This document shows positions 9,125 through 17,095 of a stretch of 64,000 nucleotides of DNA, one piece after another (positions within the stretch are counted from its first letter, which is position 1; each line of letters opens with the position of its first letter). A program made the position numbers and the translations under genes. The stretch spans positions 310,001 through 374,000 of the forward strand of contig CAMCVP010000001.1 in NCBI GenBank assembly GCA_945881835.1, in the 5' to 3' direction. The DNA is from Chryseobacterium gleum. Its GTDB lineage: Bacteria > Bacteroidota > Bacteroidia > Flavobacteriales_D > Sanyastnellaceae. The notes under the pieces are model-generated. The model was given only the letters and a program-made list of their open reading frames with translations. It was not told the origin of the DNA and made no database searches.

Positions 9125-10771
9125 ATGCGTAAAATTATTTTCGTTCTATTGTCATGTTGCGCCGTTCATGGGATTGCACAAACATCCATTAGTGATTGTG
9201 AAGGTGCGATTGTATTGTGCGGAGATTTGTACACAGAGACTCAAGCTTCCTTTACAACGGGTAATATTTATGAGGCCACAGGTGCCTGCAATCAAGGACT
9301 TGAACAAAGTTCTGTTTGGTATACGTTTACTGTTCAAGCAGATGGAAATTTGAGTTTCATACTTGATCCGATAAACGATGTCGACGATTATGATTGGGGA
9401 TTGTTTAATATTACAACAGGCGGTTGCGCAGGTATTGGAACCACTTCTCCGGAAGTGGAGTGTAACAGCTACGGAGATTTTACATTCAATGGGCCAACGG
9501 GAATTTCTACGTTGAACGGTGGAACAGGTTCAACAAATGGGCCCGGAAACACCTTCGGACCACCCTTCAATGCCGATCTTCCTGTTGTTGTTGGACAGAC
9601 ATATGCTTTGGTTGTTATGAATTGGTCGAACAGTCTCGACGGGTACACCATAGACTTCGGTCAATCAACAGCATCATTATACGATCAAGTTCCTCCGGTG
9701 CCTATTAGCGCAGAAACCGATTGTAGCAATTTAACGGTTGTACTTACTTTCAGCGAGCCTATCGTTGGGACATCTGTTCAACCTTCGGATTTCACCGTAA
9801 CGGGGCCAAGCGGCACAATTACCGTTGCGTCGGTTACAGCGAATAATTCAACAATGGCTGATGTCTTTACCATTCAATTGGCGAATCAAGTTTTAATTGG
9901 AGGAACCTATACCTTGAACATTACCAACACAGCTGGTTTTGTGGAAGATGCTTGCGGAAATTTAGGAACACAGAGCATTACCTTTGAAATAAGCGATCCT
10001 GTTGCGTTTGACGTTGTTACCACAACGGCTTGCAATGGTTTCGGCGGAAGTGTAGCAGTTTCAAACATAACAGGTGGTGATGGTAATTATACGTTGAATT
10101 TCAACGGTACCAATCAAACACAATTCAATCTTAACAATGTTGTAGGTGGAAATTATACCGCGACAATAACTGATGGAAACGGCTGCATGCGTGCTATTCC
10201 AGTAACTGTTCCGAATCAGGATATTCAAGTTGCCATTCCTTCTCAAGATTCGTTGACCTGTTTGAATTCAACCACTGAATTATTAGGTGTTGAAGTGTTA
10301 CCTGCTCAAAACGTTTCGTATGCATGGACAGGCGCTGGCTTGACAAGCACTACAATAGCTAATCCGATTGCAACCGCTCCAGGCGTGTTGAGCTTGGTGG
10401 TAACGAATTTGGATAATGGATGTTCCGATTCAGGAACCATAGAAATTTATGCCGGAGATGTTTATGCTTTGGATTTAAGCACCATGATACTTCCGAATAT
10501 TATTACGTTGAAGCAAGATGAATTGAACGATGATTGGCGTGCGATTTTGGCGGCTGATCCTCTTTTAGATTTGACAGTGTTGTTTCTTGAATATGATTTA
10601 ACCGTATTCAATCGTTGGGGCGGTATCGTTTTCGAAAGCACTGCCTCGTCGAAGTTTTGGAATGCAGCAGATGTTGCTCCTGGAACATACTTCTACTTGT
10701 TTCATTACAAAACAGATTGCGGAACGGCCGTTGAAGAAACTGTTGAAGGAACAATTTTAGTGGTTGAATGA
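9125..10771 (+). CDS. Secreted protein with T9SS type B (gliding-motility-associated) C-terminal domain
   Basis: This 548-residue protein starts with a clear signal peptide (MRKIIFVLLSCCAVHGIAQ). Residues about 20-190 form a Cys-rich beta domain common at the N-terminus of Bacteroidota surface proteins ('DCEGAIVLCGD', 'SSVWYTFTVQADG'). Ig-like/SprB-type repeats follow ('GGDGNYTLNFNGTNQTQF', 'TATITDGNGC'). The last ~80 residues match the CHU_C/type B sorting domain ('DLTVFNRWGGIVFES', 'APGTYFYLFHY'). Type B cargo is usually kept at the cell surface or used in gliding. The ORF's TGA overlaps the ATG of the lipid kinase gene (ATGA), suggesting translational coupling. Confidence 0.9.
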   Translation: MRKIIFVLLSCCAVHGIAQTSISDCEGAIVLCGDLYTETQASFTTGNIYEATGACNQGLEQSSVWYTFTVQADGNLSFILDPINDVDDYDWGLFNITTGGCAGIGTTSPEVECNSYGDFTFNGPTGISTLNGGTGSTNGPGNTFGPPFNADLPVVVGQTYALVVMNWSNSLDGYTIDFGQSTASLYDQVPPVPISAETDCSNLTVVLTFSEPIVGTSVQPSDFTVTGPSGTITVASVTANNSTMADVFTIQLANQVLIGGTYTLNITNTAGFVEDACGNLGTQSITFEISDPVAFDVVTTTACNGFGGSVAVSNITGGDGNYTLNFNGTNQTQFNLNNVVGGNYTATITDGNGCMRAIPVTVPNQDIQVAIPSQDSLTCLNSTTELLGVEVLPAQNVSYAWTGAGLTSTTIANPIATAPGVLSLVVTNLDNGCSDSGTIEIYAGDVYALDLSTMILPNIITLKQDELNDDWRAILAADPLLDLTVLFLEYDLTVFNRWGGIVFESTASSKFWNAADVAPGTYFYLFHYKTDCGTAVEETVEGTILVVE

Positions 10772-11661
10772 AGTTAGGTGTTATTCTTCATGGCGCTAAG
10801 AATATTCGGCACGCGCAACGCAATGAGATTGATAAAGTTTTCTTCGGGTGGGATCTTCACATTCGCGTTACAGAATATCATAAACATGCTGAAGGCATTG
10901 CTCGACAGCTTTGCAATGAGCAATGTGATGTTATTCTCCTTTGCGGTGGTGACGGTAGTTTAAATCAAACTGCAAATGGTATTCTGCATTCAAACCGCCC
11001 GGCAACACCAATTGCCATTTGGCCTTCTGGGACAGGAAACGATTTTGTGAAAACCGTTCAAGTTCCTAAATCATTTCAAGAATTGAAATTGAGTATTGAA
11101 AATAAAATTTTCAAATCAATTGATGCGCCTTGCATGCAATGGGATGGAAAGAAGCGATATTTTTTGAATGTAACAGACCTTGGATTGGGTGGATGCGTGG
11201 CCTATGACATGCGAAGAAGTAAACGTCTCTTAGGTTCGTTCTTGACGTACCAGTGGTTAATCATTAAGAATTTGATTCGCTTTAAAAAGAGAACCATTCA
11301 TTTTGATTTAGACGGAAAGAAGTACGATGCTCGAGCAATGAATTTTGTTGTAGCTAACGCGAAATATTTCGGTGCTGGTTTGGGAATTTCTCCGGAGAGC
11401 GAATTGTCAGATGGACTTTTGGAGGTCATTGTCATTGGCGATTTGAATGTTTTCGAATATTTATATTTCGTTCCAAAAGTGAAGAAATGCAAGAAACTTT
11501 CTTATCACAAGATTCAATATTATTCAGCAAAAAAAATAAGCATCGAAACCGAGGTTCCGATGCCTATTGATATGGACGGAGAGTTCGTTGGATTCTCTCC
11601 GATGATTATTTCACTTCAACATGCGTTGAATGTCGTGGTTAGAAACGACCACGAAGTGTGA
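10768..11661 (+). CDS. Diacylglycerol/lipid kinase family protein (YegS/DagK fold)
   Basis: This 297-residue soluble kinase carries the nucleotide-binding 'LCGGDGSLNQTANGIL' motif (about residues 50-65) and 'PIAIWPSGTGNDFVK' (about 80-95), both hallmarks of the DAGK catalytic domain, and ends with the family's beta-sandwich 'MPIDMDGEFVGFSP'. It is predicted to phosphorylate diacylglycerol or a related lipid at the inner membrane face. The start overlaps the upstream stop by ATGA. The 3' end overlaps the convergent TonB receptor gene by 23 bp, so the two messages would be antisense to each other at their ends. Confidence 0.92.
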   Translation: MKLGVILHGAKNIRHAQRNEIDKVFFGWDLHIRVTEYHKHAEGIARQLCNEQCDVILLCGGDGSLNQTANGILHSNRPATPIAIWPSGTGNDFVKTVQVPKSFQELKLSIENKIFKSIDAPCMQWDGKKRYFLNVTDLGLGGCVAYDMRRSKRLLGSFLTYQWLIIKNLIRFKKRTIHFDLDGKKYDARAMNFVVANAKYFGAGLGISPESELSDGLLEVIVIGDLNVFEYLYFVPKVKKCKKLSYHKIQYYSAKKISIETEVPMPIDMDGEFVGFSPMIISLQHALNVVVRNDHEV

Positions 11662-14080
11662 ACGTAACGTTTCTTCCTGCGGCAGAAATATTCGAAGCGA
11701 AGACACGGTAATTCGCATCTAAAATGTTTTCCAATCCAACCATCAATTGAACATTTTCTTGCACTTGGTAGCTTGCGCGTGCATTCAACGTGTACCAAGC
11801 TGGCATTCCGTTAGAGGTTGCGTAAGCTTCGTTGTCTTCTGCATTTAAACGGTAGTCTTCAAGACGTTTCCATCCATTGTAAAGAACGTATGCTTCCCCC
11901 CGGAATTTTTGTTGTTGGTAGGTGAATCCTGTTCTTCCATATACGGGAGGAATGTGATCCAAAGGAGTGTCTCCGTTATCAGTCTTGATTCTTCCGTAAG
12001 TATAAACTACAGAAGATTGAATGCTGAAGTGGTCATTCACTTGAGAGTTCAAACTTAAGTTTCCTCCATATATGTAGGCTTCGTCTGCATTGATAGTAGT
12101 GTAAATAGGACTTAATGTTCCATCGTAAAAAATAGAATCTTGACCGTTGAATTGCGCTTTGCCTGTCGTTAAAGCGTTGGTGTAATTCATGTAATATCCG
12201 TTCAACGCAAGAGTTGTTTTTCCTTTGAATTTGCGCTCGATTGTCGCTTCGATATTCGCCACTTTTTCAGGCTTCAATTCGTTATTTGGAACAATTAAAT
12301 TTCCTGCGTTGCTCTCGAAAACTTTTGAAAGATCGTCGACATTCGGAGCGCGGAAACCGGTGCTGGCCAAAGCTGAAATACGCCATTTTGCATTTGGTGT
12401 AACAACAACTCCGATACTTCCATTTACATTCCCGTTTGATTGATTCACTTCTGTGAATGGGAAATCGAAGAACGATTTATCGGTGAAAGAAGCTGAAAGA
12501 TTCACGCGAGAATAACGAATACCCGCGTTGAACGCCAATTTTTTATTCATTTTGTGAAGGGCAGTTGCGTATGCCGCAGTCCCGCTCATGTTAGCTCCGC
12601 CGCTTGCGTAACGCGTGTCGAGAGGGCTTTGAACTCCGGTGTTTATGTTCTCTGAATAAGCAGTGCTTGTTACATCGTTGAAGTAATATTCCAGTCCGTA
12701 ATTGGCTGTTGTTTTTTCTCCAAAGTTTTTAGAGAAGTCTGCATTCAACGAATACACTTTAACGTTTTCGAAACGGTTGTTGCGATTGTCGTTATTCAAT
12801 CTTCTATCGTGACGCGTTTGGTCAATATTCTGCCAAGCCAATGTGATTCTTCCGGTGTTGTAAAGCTTATTTCCATTTGAAAGGTTGGCATGATAGGCAA
12901 CCATAGCACGTGTTTGCGGACCGTAGTACCATTCAGCGAATTTGGCTGTTCCTCCTGAAGTTTGAGTGAGGCGATCGTATCGTGGAACATCGTTCGTTGT
13001 AGAGTACTGAATATTCAACGTATGTGTTAGTTTATCGCTCTGCTTGAAGGAAAGCTTTTCCATGAAGTCGTATTGCTTGTATGCAGAACCCACTTGCACA
13101 TTCGGATTCGAGTTGGTCATTACGCTGTCTCTTCCGTTAACACGTTCAACATACCAAGGGCGTTGTCCGAAAGAAGTATAGCCAGGGTTGCGGTTATTAC
13201 CTTGACGAAGATCTCCGAAATTGTTGAAAGTAAATGAAGTGAACGAAGCGAAACGTGCGCTGCTTGTTTCGACATTAACGTGTGCAGCACTTTGGTCAGC
13301 GCTGCTGTATCGAAGCATAGCGCCAGCGTTTACCAACTTGTCTCCAGAAGTAAATCTAGGTGAGCGTGTGTTGAAACTCATAACGCCACCCAAAGCATCT
13401 GAACCATAGGCAACTGCGCTTGGTCCGTAGGCAATCTCTACGTTCTCCATGGCCATTGGATCAAGACTTAAGATGTCTTGTAAGTGACCACCGCGGTAGA
13501 TTGCGTTGTTCATGCGAACTCCGTCAACCACGTAAAGTACTTTGTTCGCTTCAAATCCCCGCAGAATCGGTGATCCTCCGCCTAACTGACTTTTTTGAAC
13601 AAACGCAGTACCCGTTTGCGTTAGCAAATCTGCAGCGTTAGCCGGGTTTATGAATTGAATGTCCTTGCGTTGAATAGCACTGACCGGCTGATCAACATAT
13701 CTCGCTTCATTGGAATTGCGGGTAGCAGACACAATCATTTCAGAAAGGGTCATGTTTGAGCCTACCAAATAGGCAACATAGTCGTTGTTCAGTTCCGATG
13801 TCGGAATGGAAAGAACCTCATATCCAATTGCGAAAATGAGAATAGTTCCCATTGAAATGCTTCCGCGATATTCAGTTTCCATAGACATGTGTCCTCGGAA
13901 TTCACCTTCGTTATTGGTGGTTCCGATTAGTTGAGGAAGTTCAATGTTGTTTGCTGATATATATACCGAAGCCCCGGAAATGGCTTCAAGTGTAGTTAAA
14001 TCTTTAACCGTTAGGGTTTGGGCATGCGCACTGAATACACTAGCAATAGCTAGCAACGCGCATAATAATATACGTTTCAT
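11639..14080 (-). CDS. TonB-dependent outer-membrane receptor, heme/hemoglobin-receptor type
   Basis: This 813-residue protein has a signal peptide (ending AHAQ at 21), a carboxypeptidase-regulatory-like N-terminal domain (about 22-105), a plug (about 120-245, with 'SPILRGFEANKVLYVVDG' and 'MNNAIYRGGHLQD') and a beta-barrel ending in Phe ('TFTLRGRF'), as barrels recognised by the Bam complex do. The plug wording is closest to heme/hemoglobin TonB receptors, but no heme-uptake lipoprotein or ABC genes lie nearby, so the ligand is inferred only. The gene follows a small membrane-anchored protein (82 bp gap) and an RlpA-like gene on the same strand. Its 3' end overlaps the convergent kinase gene by 23 bp. 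Confidence 0.92.
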   Translation of the reverse strand: MKRILLCALLAIASVFSAHAQTLTVKDLTTLEAISGASVYISANNIELPQLIGTTNNEGEFRGHMSMETEYRGSISMGTILIFAIGYEVLSIPTSELNNDYVAYLVGSNMTLSEMIVSATRNSNEARYVDQPVSAIQRKDIQFINPANAADLLTQTGTAFVQKSQLGGGSPILRGFEANKVLYVVDGVRMNNAIYRGGHLQDILSLDPMAMENVEIAYGPSAVAYGSDALGGVMSFNTRSPRFTSGDKLVNAGAMLRYSSADQSAAHVNVETSSARFASFTSFTFNNFGDLRQGNNRNPGYTSFGQRPWYVERVNGRDSVMTNSNPNVQVGSAYKQYDFMEKLSFKQSDKLTHTLNIQYSTTNDVPRYDRLTQTSGGTAKFAEWYYGPQTRAMVAYHANLSNGNKLYNTGRITLAWQNIDQTRHDRRLNNDNRNNRFENVKVYSLNADFSKNFGEKTTANYGLEYYFNDVTSTAYSENINTGVQSPLDTRYASGGANMSGTAAYATALHKMNKKLAFNAGIRYSRVNLSASFTDKSFFDFPFTEVNQSNGNVNGSIGVVVTPNAKWRISALASTGFRAPNVDDLSKVFESNAGNLIVPNNELKPEKVANIEATIERKFKGKTTLALNGYYMNYTNALTTGKAQFNGQDSIFYDGTLSPIYTTINADEAYIYGGNLSLNSQVNDHFSIQSSVVYTYGRIKTDNGDTPLDHIPPVYGRTGFTYQQQKFRGEAYVLYNGWKRLEDYRLNAEDNEAYATSNGMPAWYTLNARASYQVQENVQLMVGLENILDANYRVFASNISAAGRNVTFTLRGRF

Positions 14081-14162
14081 TATAAATGTAATTTGTTAAT
14101 CTTTGAATTCTAAGGTGTGAAGTTAGATTCCTGCGGAAAGATGTTTCACAAGAAAAAAAAAC

Positions 14163-14699
14163 TTAACAATTGGGAGGAAATTCGTTGAGGCGAACGTGTG
14201 GCGATGAAATGAAAAAACGATTTGTCGCGAAATGAGAAAGGTTCACTTCGAGAAATGGAATTTGAATAATATCAAAATCGCAAGTCCATTGCGATTGGAA
14301 TTTGTAGAAAAAGTTGAGTTGTTCCTGGGTTTGTTTTTTGTCTGAAGAGTTTTTTACAAGGGAGCGAACAAGGGCTTTTAAGTCATTTTCTTCCGTATCC
14401 ATCACAGCATAAAGTGTCACAGAACCATCTTTATGAAATTCTTTTCGGGAAATGTCATACATCTTCCCTTGGTACAAGAACTCCCACGGCTCTGGCCATT
14501 CAAGCTGATTGAATTCTTCTTGTGATAAATGAATAGGGGTAAGTTGGTCTTCTTGAACATTCCCCATTACGAGGGCTTTCATTTCTTTTTTAACCATCCA
14601 TATTTTGTGTTGAAGAATCCAATAGCCTATTCCACCTTGGGCAATAAATAGCACCAAAAGCAGAGATAAAATTAGATTTTTCAAAATTCGATTCTTCAT
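14163..14699 (-). CDS. Unrecognised single-pass membrane protein upstream of the TonB receptor
   Basis: This 178-residue protein has one N-terminal transmembrane segment (about 8-30, 'LILSLLLVLFIAQGGIGYWIL') followed by a soluble, presumably periplasmic, domain with 'EPWEFLYQGKMYDISRKEF'. Only one Cys pair-like arrangement is seen (Cys139 region and the C-terminal Cys). I do not recognise the family. It lies 82 bp upstream of the heme-type receptor on the same strand and 41 bp downstream of the RlpA-like gene, so a shared transcript is plausible. The 'DISRKEF' wording recurs in small accessory proteins beside Bacteroidota TonB receptors, as far as I recall. Confidence 0.75.
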   Translation of the reverse strand: MKNRILKNLILSLLLVLFIAQGGIGYWILQHKIWMVKKEMKALVMGNVQEDQLTPIHLSQEEFNQLEWPEPWEFLYQGKMYDISRKEFHKDGSVTLYAVMDTEENDLKALVRSLVKNSSDKKQTQEQLNFFYKFQSQWTCDFDIIQIPFLEVNLSHFATNRFFISSPHVRLNEFPPNC

Positions 14700-14740
14700 T
14701 GGCTGTGCAAAAGTAGTAACATGTAAACTTTCGTCGACTT

Positions 14741-15160
14741 TTATTTTTTCTTCGGTTTTACCTTGAATTCAATGGGAGATTTGAATTGTTCGGGGACTTC
14801 ATTTTCAATAACGACGTCTATGGTTACTTGGGTTAATCCACTTCGTACAAAGTCAAGTTCCTTGGCGGCAATGAGGGCAAGGTCAATGCAACGCTTCGAA
14901 GACTTGGGCAATCTATCGTTCACACGGACGTAAACGACATTGTTATTTTTGATGCATGTTACTTTGAGCCAGGTTCCGAAAGGAAGTGTTTTGTGCGCGC
15001 AGGTGAATTTATTTTGTCGGAAAATTTCTCCGTTGGAGGTGCCGTGACCATCGAATTTATTGTGGTAATATGACGCCTTGCCTGTTTCTTGTTGTGCTGA
15101 AACGCTTAACGATAGCAGAGCGATTAGAACGCCGAGAGTATGTTTAAGGATTGCTTTCAT
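14741..15160 (-). CDS. RlpA-like double-psi beta-barrel protein
   Basis: About 139 residues from the ATG at 15160; a TTG at 15169 would add three residues but leaves a poorer signal peptide. Signal peptide (MKAILKHTLGVLIALLSLSVSAQ) is followed by a DPBB domain: 'GKASYYHNKFDGHGTSNGE', 'FTCAHKTLPFGTWLKV', 'VRVNDRLPKSSKRCIDLALIAAKEL'. RlpA proteins cleave or bind naked glycan strands of peptidoglycan. The conserved His ('CAHKTLPFG') and Asp ('VNDRLP') positions are kept, so enzymatic activity is possible. There is no SPOR domain, unlike E. coli RlpA. Confidence 0.9.
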   Translation of the reverse strand: MKAILKHTLGVLIALLSLSVSAQQETGKASYYHNKFDGHGTSNGEIFRQNKFTCAHKTLPFGTWLKVTCIKNNNVVYVRVNDRLPKSSKRCIDLALIAAKELDFVRSGLTQVTIDVVIENEVPEQFKSPIEFKVKPKKK

Positions 15161-15210
15161 AACAAGCAATTTACGAAAAAGCCATTATCTTCGCTTAAAT
15201 CGTAACTAAA

Positions 15211-15885
15211 ATGAGAAGACTGACTGTTATTGGACTCTTTTTTCTTGTCCTATTGATTCCCATTCAATCGTTTGCCCAGATCAAACGGATGGATGGTTTG
15301 TTGTCTGCGGGTGTTAGTTATAATCTATTTAATTTTAGAGCGGACATAAGTGCTTTGGCCGATTCGAGTGCAACGGTGAGTAAGTCTTTTTATCCCTCAT
15401 TAAGTTTTGCTGGAGATTTTTCATTGACGAAAGGAAACAGAAAAAAATGGCGAGTAATATTTGGCTTTAGTTTTACAAGTCAGTCGTTAAGTGTGAATGC
15501 TACCGATTACAGTTATGTTGATCAATTGGGAGATTTGGCTATTGATCCGTATGTGACATGGTCTATTAACAAGAACACTGCTGGAGCGCGATTGTTGTTT
15601 TCATACAACATACAGCACATGAGGAAGCGCAAGATTTTTGGATTTAAGAAGACATCTTGTCTGTTGTACACCGGAATAAGTACGAACATCAATTGGTATG
15701 GAATACGTGAGAACACCACCAATGTGAACTTCGATAAGAAGTTGTTTGGCACGAAGCTAACCGAGTACCAATTGATTGCGTTGGGTTTTACGGGCTTCCC
15801 ATATCGGAAGAAGGTTGGTGTTAATTGTGAGTTGGCGTGGGGTGGACCTTATTTCATAAAGGCGGGAGTTGTGATTGGATTGTAA
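15211..15885 (+). CDS. Exported beta-barrel-like protein of unknown function
   Basis: This 224-residue protein has a signal peptide ending 'IQSFAQ' (residue 23) and alternating hydrophobic/polar strands ('WRVIFGFSFTSQSLSV', 'KAGVVIGL' at the C-terminus), suggesting a small outer-membrane barrel. I recognise no family motif. It is divergent from the RlpA-like gene across about 50 bp. A TATCTTCG box at 15186-15193, close to the Bacteroidota -7 consensus, lies 17 bp before the ATG. Confidence 0.8.
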   Translation: MRRLTVIGLFFLVLLIPIQSFAQIKRMDGLLSAGVSYNLFNFRADISALADSSATVSKSFYPSLSFAGDFSLTKGNRKKWRVIFGFSFTSQSLSVNATDYSYVDQLGDLAIDPYVTWSINKNTAGARLLFSYNIQHMRKRKIFGFKKTSCLLYTGISTNINWYGIRENTTNVNFDKKLFGTKLTEYQLIALGFTGFPYRKKVGVNCELAWGGPYFIKAGVVIGL

Positions 15886-15902
15886 TTTTTTTGTTTGAAT
15901 AG

Positions 15903-15932
15903 TTGTGGGAAAGTAAAAAGATGGTATATTTG
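15903..15932 (+). promoter_or_regulatory. Promoter of tRNA-Glu
   Basis: TTG at 15903-15905 and a perfect TAnnTTTG box (TATATTTG, 15925-15932) are 19 bp apart, the expected spacing for the Bacteroidota housekeeping sigma factor. The predicted start at about 15939 leaves roughly a 12-nt 5' leader on the tRNA precursor. Confidence 0.7.
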
Positions 15933-15950
15933 CACCCACAAAACCCAAAT

Positions 15951-16022
15951 GGCCCGTTCGTCTAGGGGTTAGGACAGCAGATTTTCATTCTGTAAACAGG
16001 GGTTCGATTCCCCTACGGGCTA
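15951..16022 (+). tRNA. tRNA-Glu (anticodon UUC)
   Basis: A 72-nt cloverleaf: acceptor GGCCCGT pairs with ACGGGCT (first pair G-U), D arm with GTCTAGGGGTTAGGAC, anticodon stem GCAGA/TCTGT with loop TTTTCAT (anticodon TTC at 15984-15986), T arm GGGG-TTCGATT-CCCC, discriminator A. CCA is not encoded. It decodes GAA and GAG. Confidence 0.98.
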
Positions 16023-16027
16023 CGAAG

Positions 16028-16055
16028 AAAACCCTCAACGAAAGTTGAGGGTTTT
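16028..16055 (+). terminator. Rho-independent terminator after tRNA-Glu
   Basis: Perfect 12-bp stem AAAACCCTCAAC / GTTGAGGGTTTT with a GAAA tetraloop, followed by two more T residues. It begins 6 bp after the tRNA. The A-run on the 5' side would also allow it to work on the other strand. Confidence 0.9.
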
Positions 16056-16061
16056 TTGTTT

Positions 16062-16100
16062 AAAGGACACTTCTTTTTACGTGAAGGAATTATGTCCTTT
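16062..16100. repeat. Inverted repeat with 8-bp perfect arms
   Basis: AAAGGACA (16062-16069) and TGTCCTTT (16093-16100) are perfect inverted copies with 23 bp between them; an inner TTC/GAA pair can extend the stem. It lies just after the tRNA terminator in the gene-free stretch 16056-16316. There is no T-run after it, so a second terminator is less likely than a regulatory or relic hairpin. Confidence 0.6.
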
Positions 16101-16133
16101 GGGCGAATGCTTCGCGAATGTCTTCGACGATTT

Positions 16134-16239
16134 TAATTACGCAGTTTCCATTACACTGTAGGAATAAAATCTCAGATTTTCCAATTACGCAGTAGGAATA
16201 ACGAAGTTCCAATAACGCAGTTCTAACAACGCAGTTCAA
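16134..16239. repeat. Cluster of degenerate ~14-bp repeats (AATWACGCAGTTCC-like)
   Basis: The core AATNACGCAGT or a near copy recurs in a head-to-tail run: AATTACGCAGTTTCC, ATTACACTGTAGG, AATTACGCAGTAGG, AATAACGAAGTTCC, AATAACGCAGTTCT, AACAACGCAGTTCA, with one longer divergent unit between the second and third. No ORF of any quality crosses the region. The function is unknown; it could be a decayed tandem array or a series of binding sites. Confidence 0.6.
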
Positions 16240-16242
16240 AGT

Positions 16243-16313
16243 ACCCCGGATAGCAGTGGAAAGCCTTTGAGCGAAGCGAAAAGCTTGGAACGAATAGCCG
16301 GAAAAGGCTCGGG
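16243..16313. ncRNA. Structured intergenic element (CCCGGATAGC...GAATAGCCGG type)
   Basis: A 71-bp segment bounded by CCCG (16245-16248) and CGGG (16310-16313), which can pair together with AGC/GCT just inside. Internally AAGC...GCTT closes a GC-rich arm around GCGAAGC, and AGCC-GGAAAA-GGCT forms a second hairpin in competition with the outer stem. I recall similar 'CCCGGATAG...GAATAGC(C)GG' elements downstream of genes in many Flavobacteriia genomes; whether this equals a named Rfam motif such as Flavo-1 cannot be decided here. Its strand is also unclear. It ends 4 bp before the stop of the lipoprotein gene at 16317. Confidence 0.45.
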
Positions 16314-16316
16314 AAA

Positions 16317-17042
16317 TTAAATCGCTAAGACAAGGGCCAAAATAATATTAATAACCATTAACGCCGGATAAATACCAGCGAGGATTAAACCGGTGATTGC
16401 GCGGCTGCGATACATGGCGTAGTTCGGGTCTTTGGCGTGCATGCGTAAAAAGCGAACCGCGAACGTGATGGCTAAGATTTCCATGGCGAGGAACAATGCA
16501 CCGCCGAGAAGGAAAGCAAATCCTAAGGTTGTCCAAACGCTAACGCTAGACCACGTTGCGCCAACAAGCGCCAAAGCAAGAAAAACCAGTAGTGTTCCCC
16601 AAACAGGCGCCGACACAGCGCCAATGCCTAAGCCCAATGCCCAATTCGCAAGCTTGGTGTCTTTCAACTCGTTCGTAGGAAGTTCGTTCCTGTAATTGTT
16701 GCTGAAATACTCTTCTTGACTTTTTGGTTGGTCTGGAATTACAGTGTCTTGATTCGCAGGATCAAAGGTGCGTTTTTGTGGAAGGATAACGATTTCCTCG
16801 GCGTTGCTAGCCGAAAGTGTTTCGCTCGAAGGAACATGCGTTGCGATTTTCGCTGGAACTGTTTGAGAAGGGGTTGCTTGTGCGCAAGCTGTTTCAGTTG
16901 ATTTTACTTCCTTCGCAGCTGCGTGGTTGTGCTTCCATGAGATGTGGTAGCCATCTTGATGCACACGCTTTTCAACGCTGCAGGAAGTGAATGCAGATGC
17001 AATGATTAAAAGGCCAGTAATTCCAAGAATAATTTTTTTCAT
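16317..17042 (-). CDS. Lipoprotein with C-terminal membrane helices, unknown function
   Basis: This 241-residue protein has a lipobox ('IIASAFTSC', Cys21) followed by 'SVEKRVHQDGYHISWKHN', a short motif I recall after the lipidated Cys in other Flavobacteriales proteins. A polar Pro/Thr-rich linker (about 40-125) leads to about three or four hydrophobic helices (about 133-241), with 'FRLMHAKDPNYAMYRSRAI'-like polar loop between them. A lipidated N-terminus plus several helices is unusual and suggests an inner-membrane location. No enzyme motif is seen. It stands alone, divergent from the small membrane protein gene at 17096. Confidence 0.8.
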   Translation of the reverse strand: MKKIILGITGLLIIASAFTSCSVEKRVHQDGYHISWKHNHAAAKEVKSTETACAQATPSQTVPAKIATHVPSSETLSASNAEEIVILPQKRTFDPANQDTVIPDQPKSQEEYFSNNYRNELPTNELKDTKLANWALGLGIGAVSAPVWGTLLVFLALALVGATWSSVSVWTTLGFAFLLGGALFLAMEILAITFAVRFLRMHAKDPNYAMYRSRAITGLILAGIYPALMVINIILALVLAI

Positions 17043-17095
17043 ATTTGGTATTTGTATATGTTCTATTTTCGAAGGATTAAAAATAGTAATATCAG

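Noticed and set aside
5425-9353. Many short ORFs of 60-100 codons on both strands inside the two T9SS cargo genes
   Set aside because: They lie entirely within long genes with clear domains and carry no signal peptide or motif of their own.
16056-16316. A hidden gene in the gap after tRNA-Glu
   Set aside because: No frame of useful length with a start is seen; the region holds an inverted repeat, degenerate repeats and a structured element instead.
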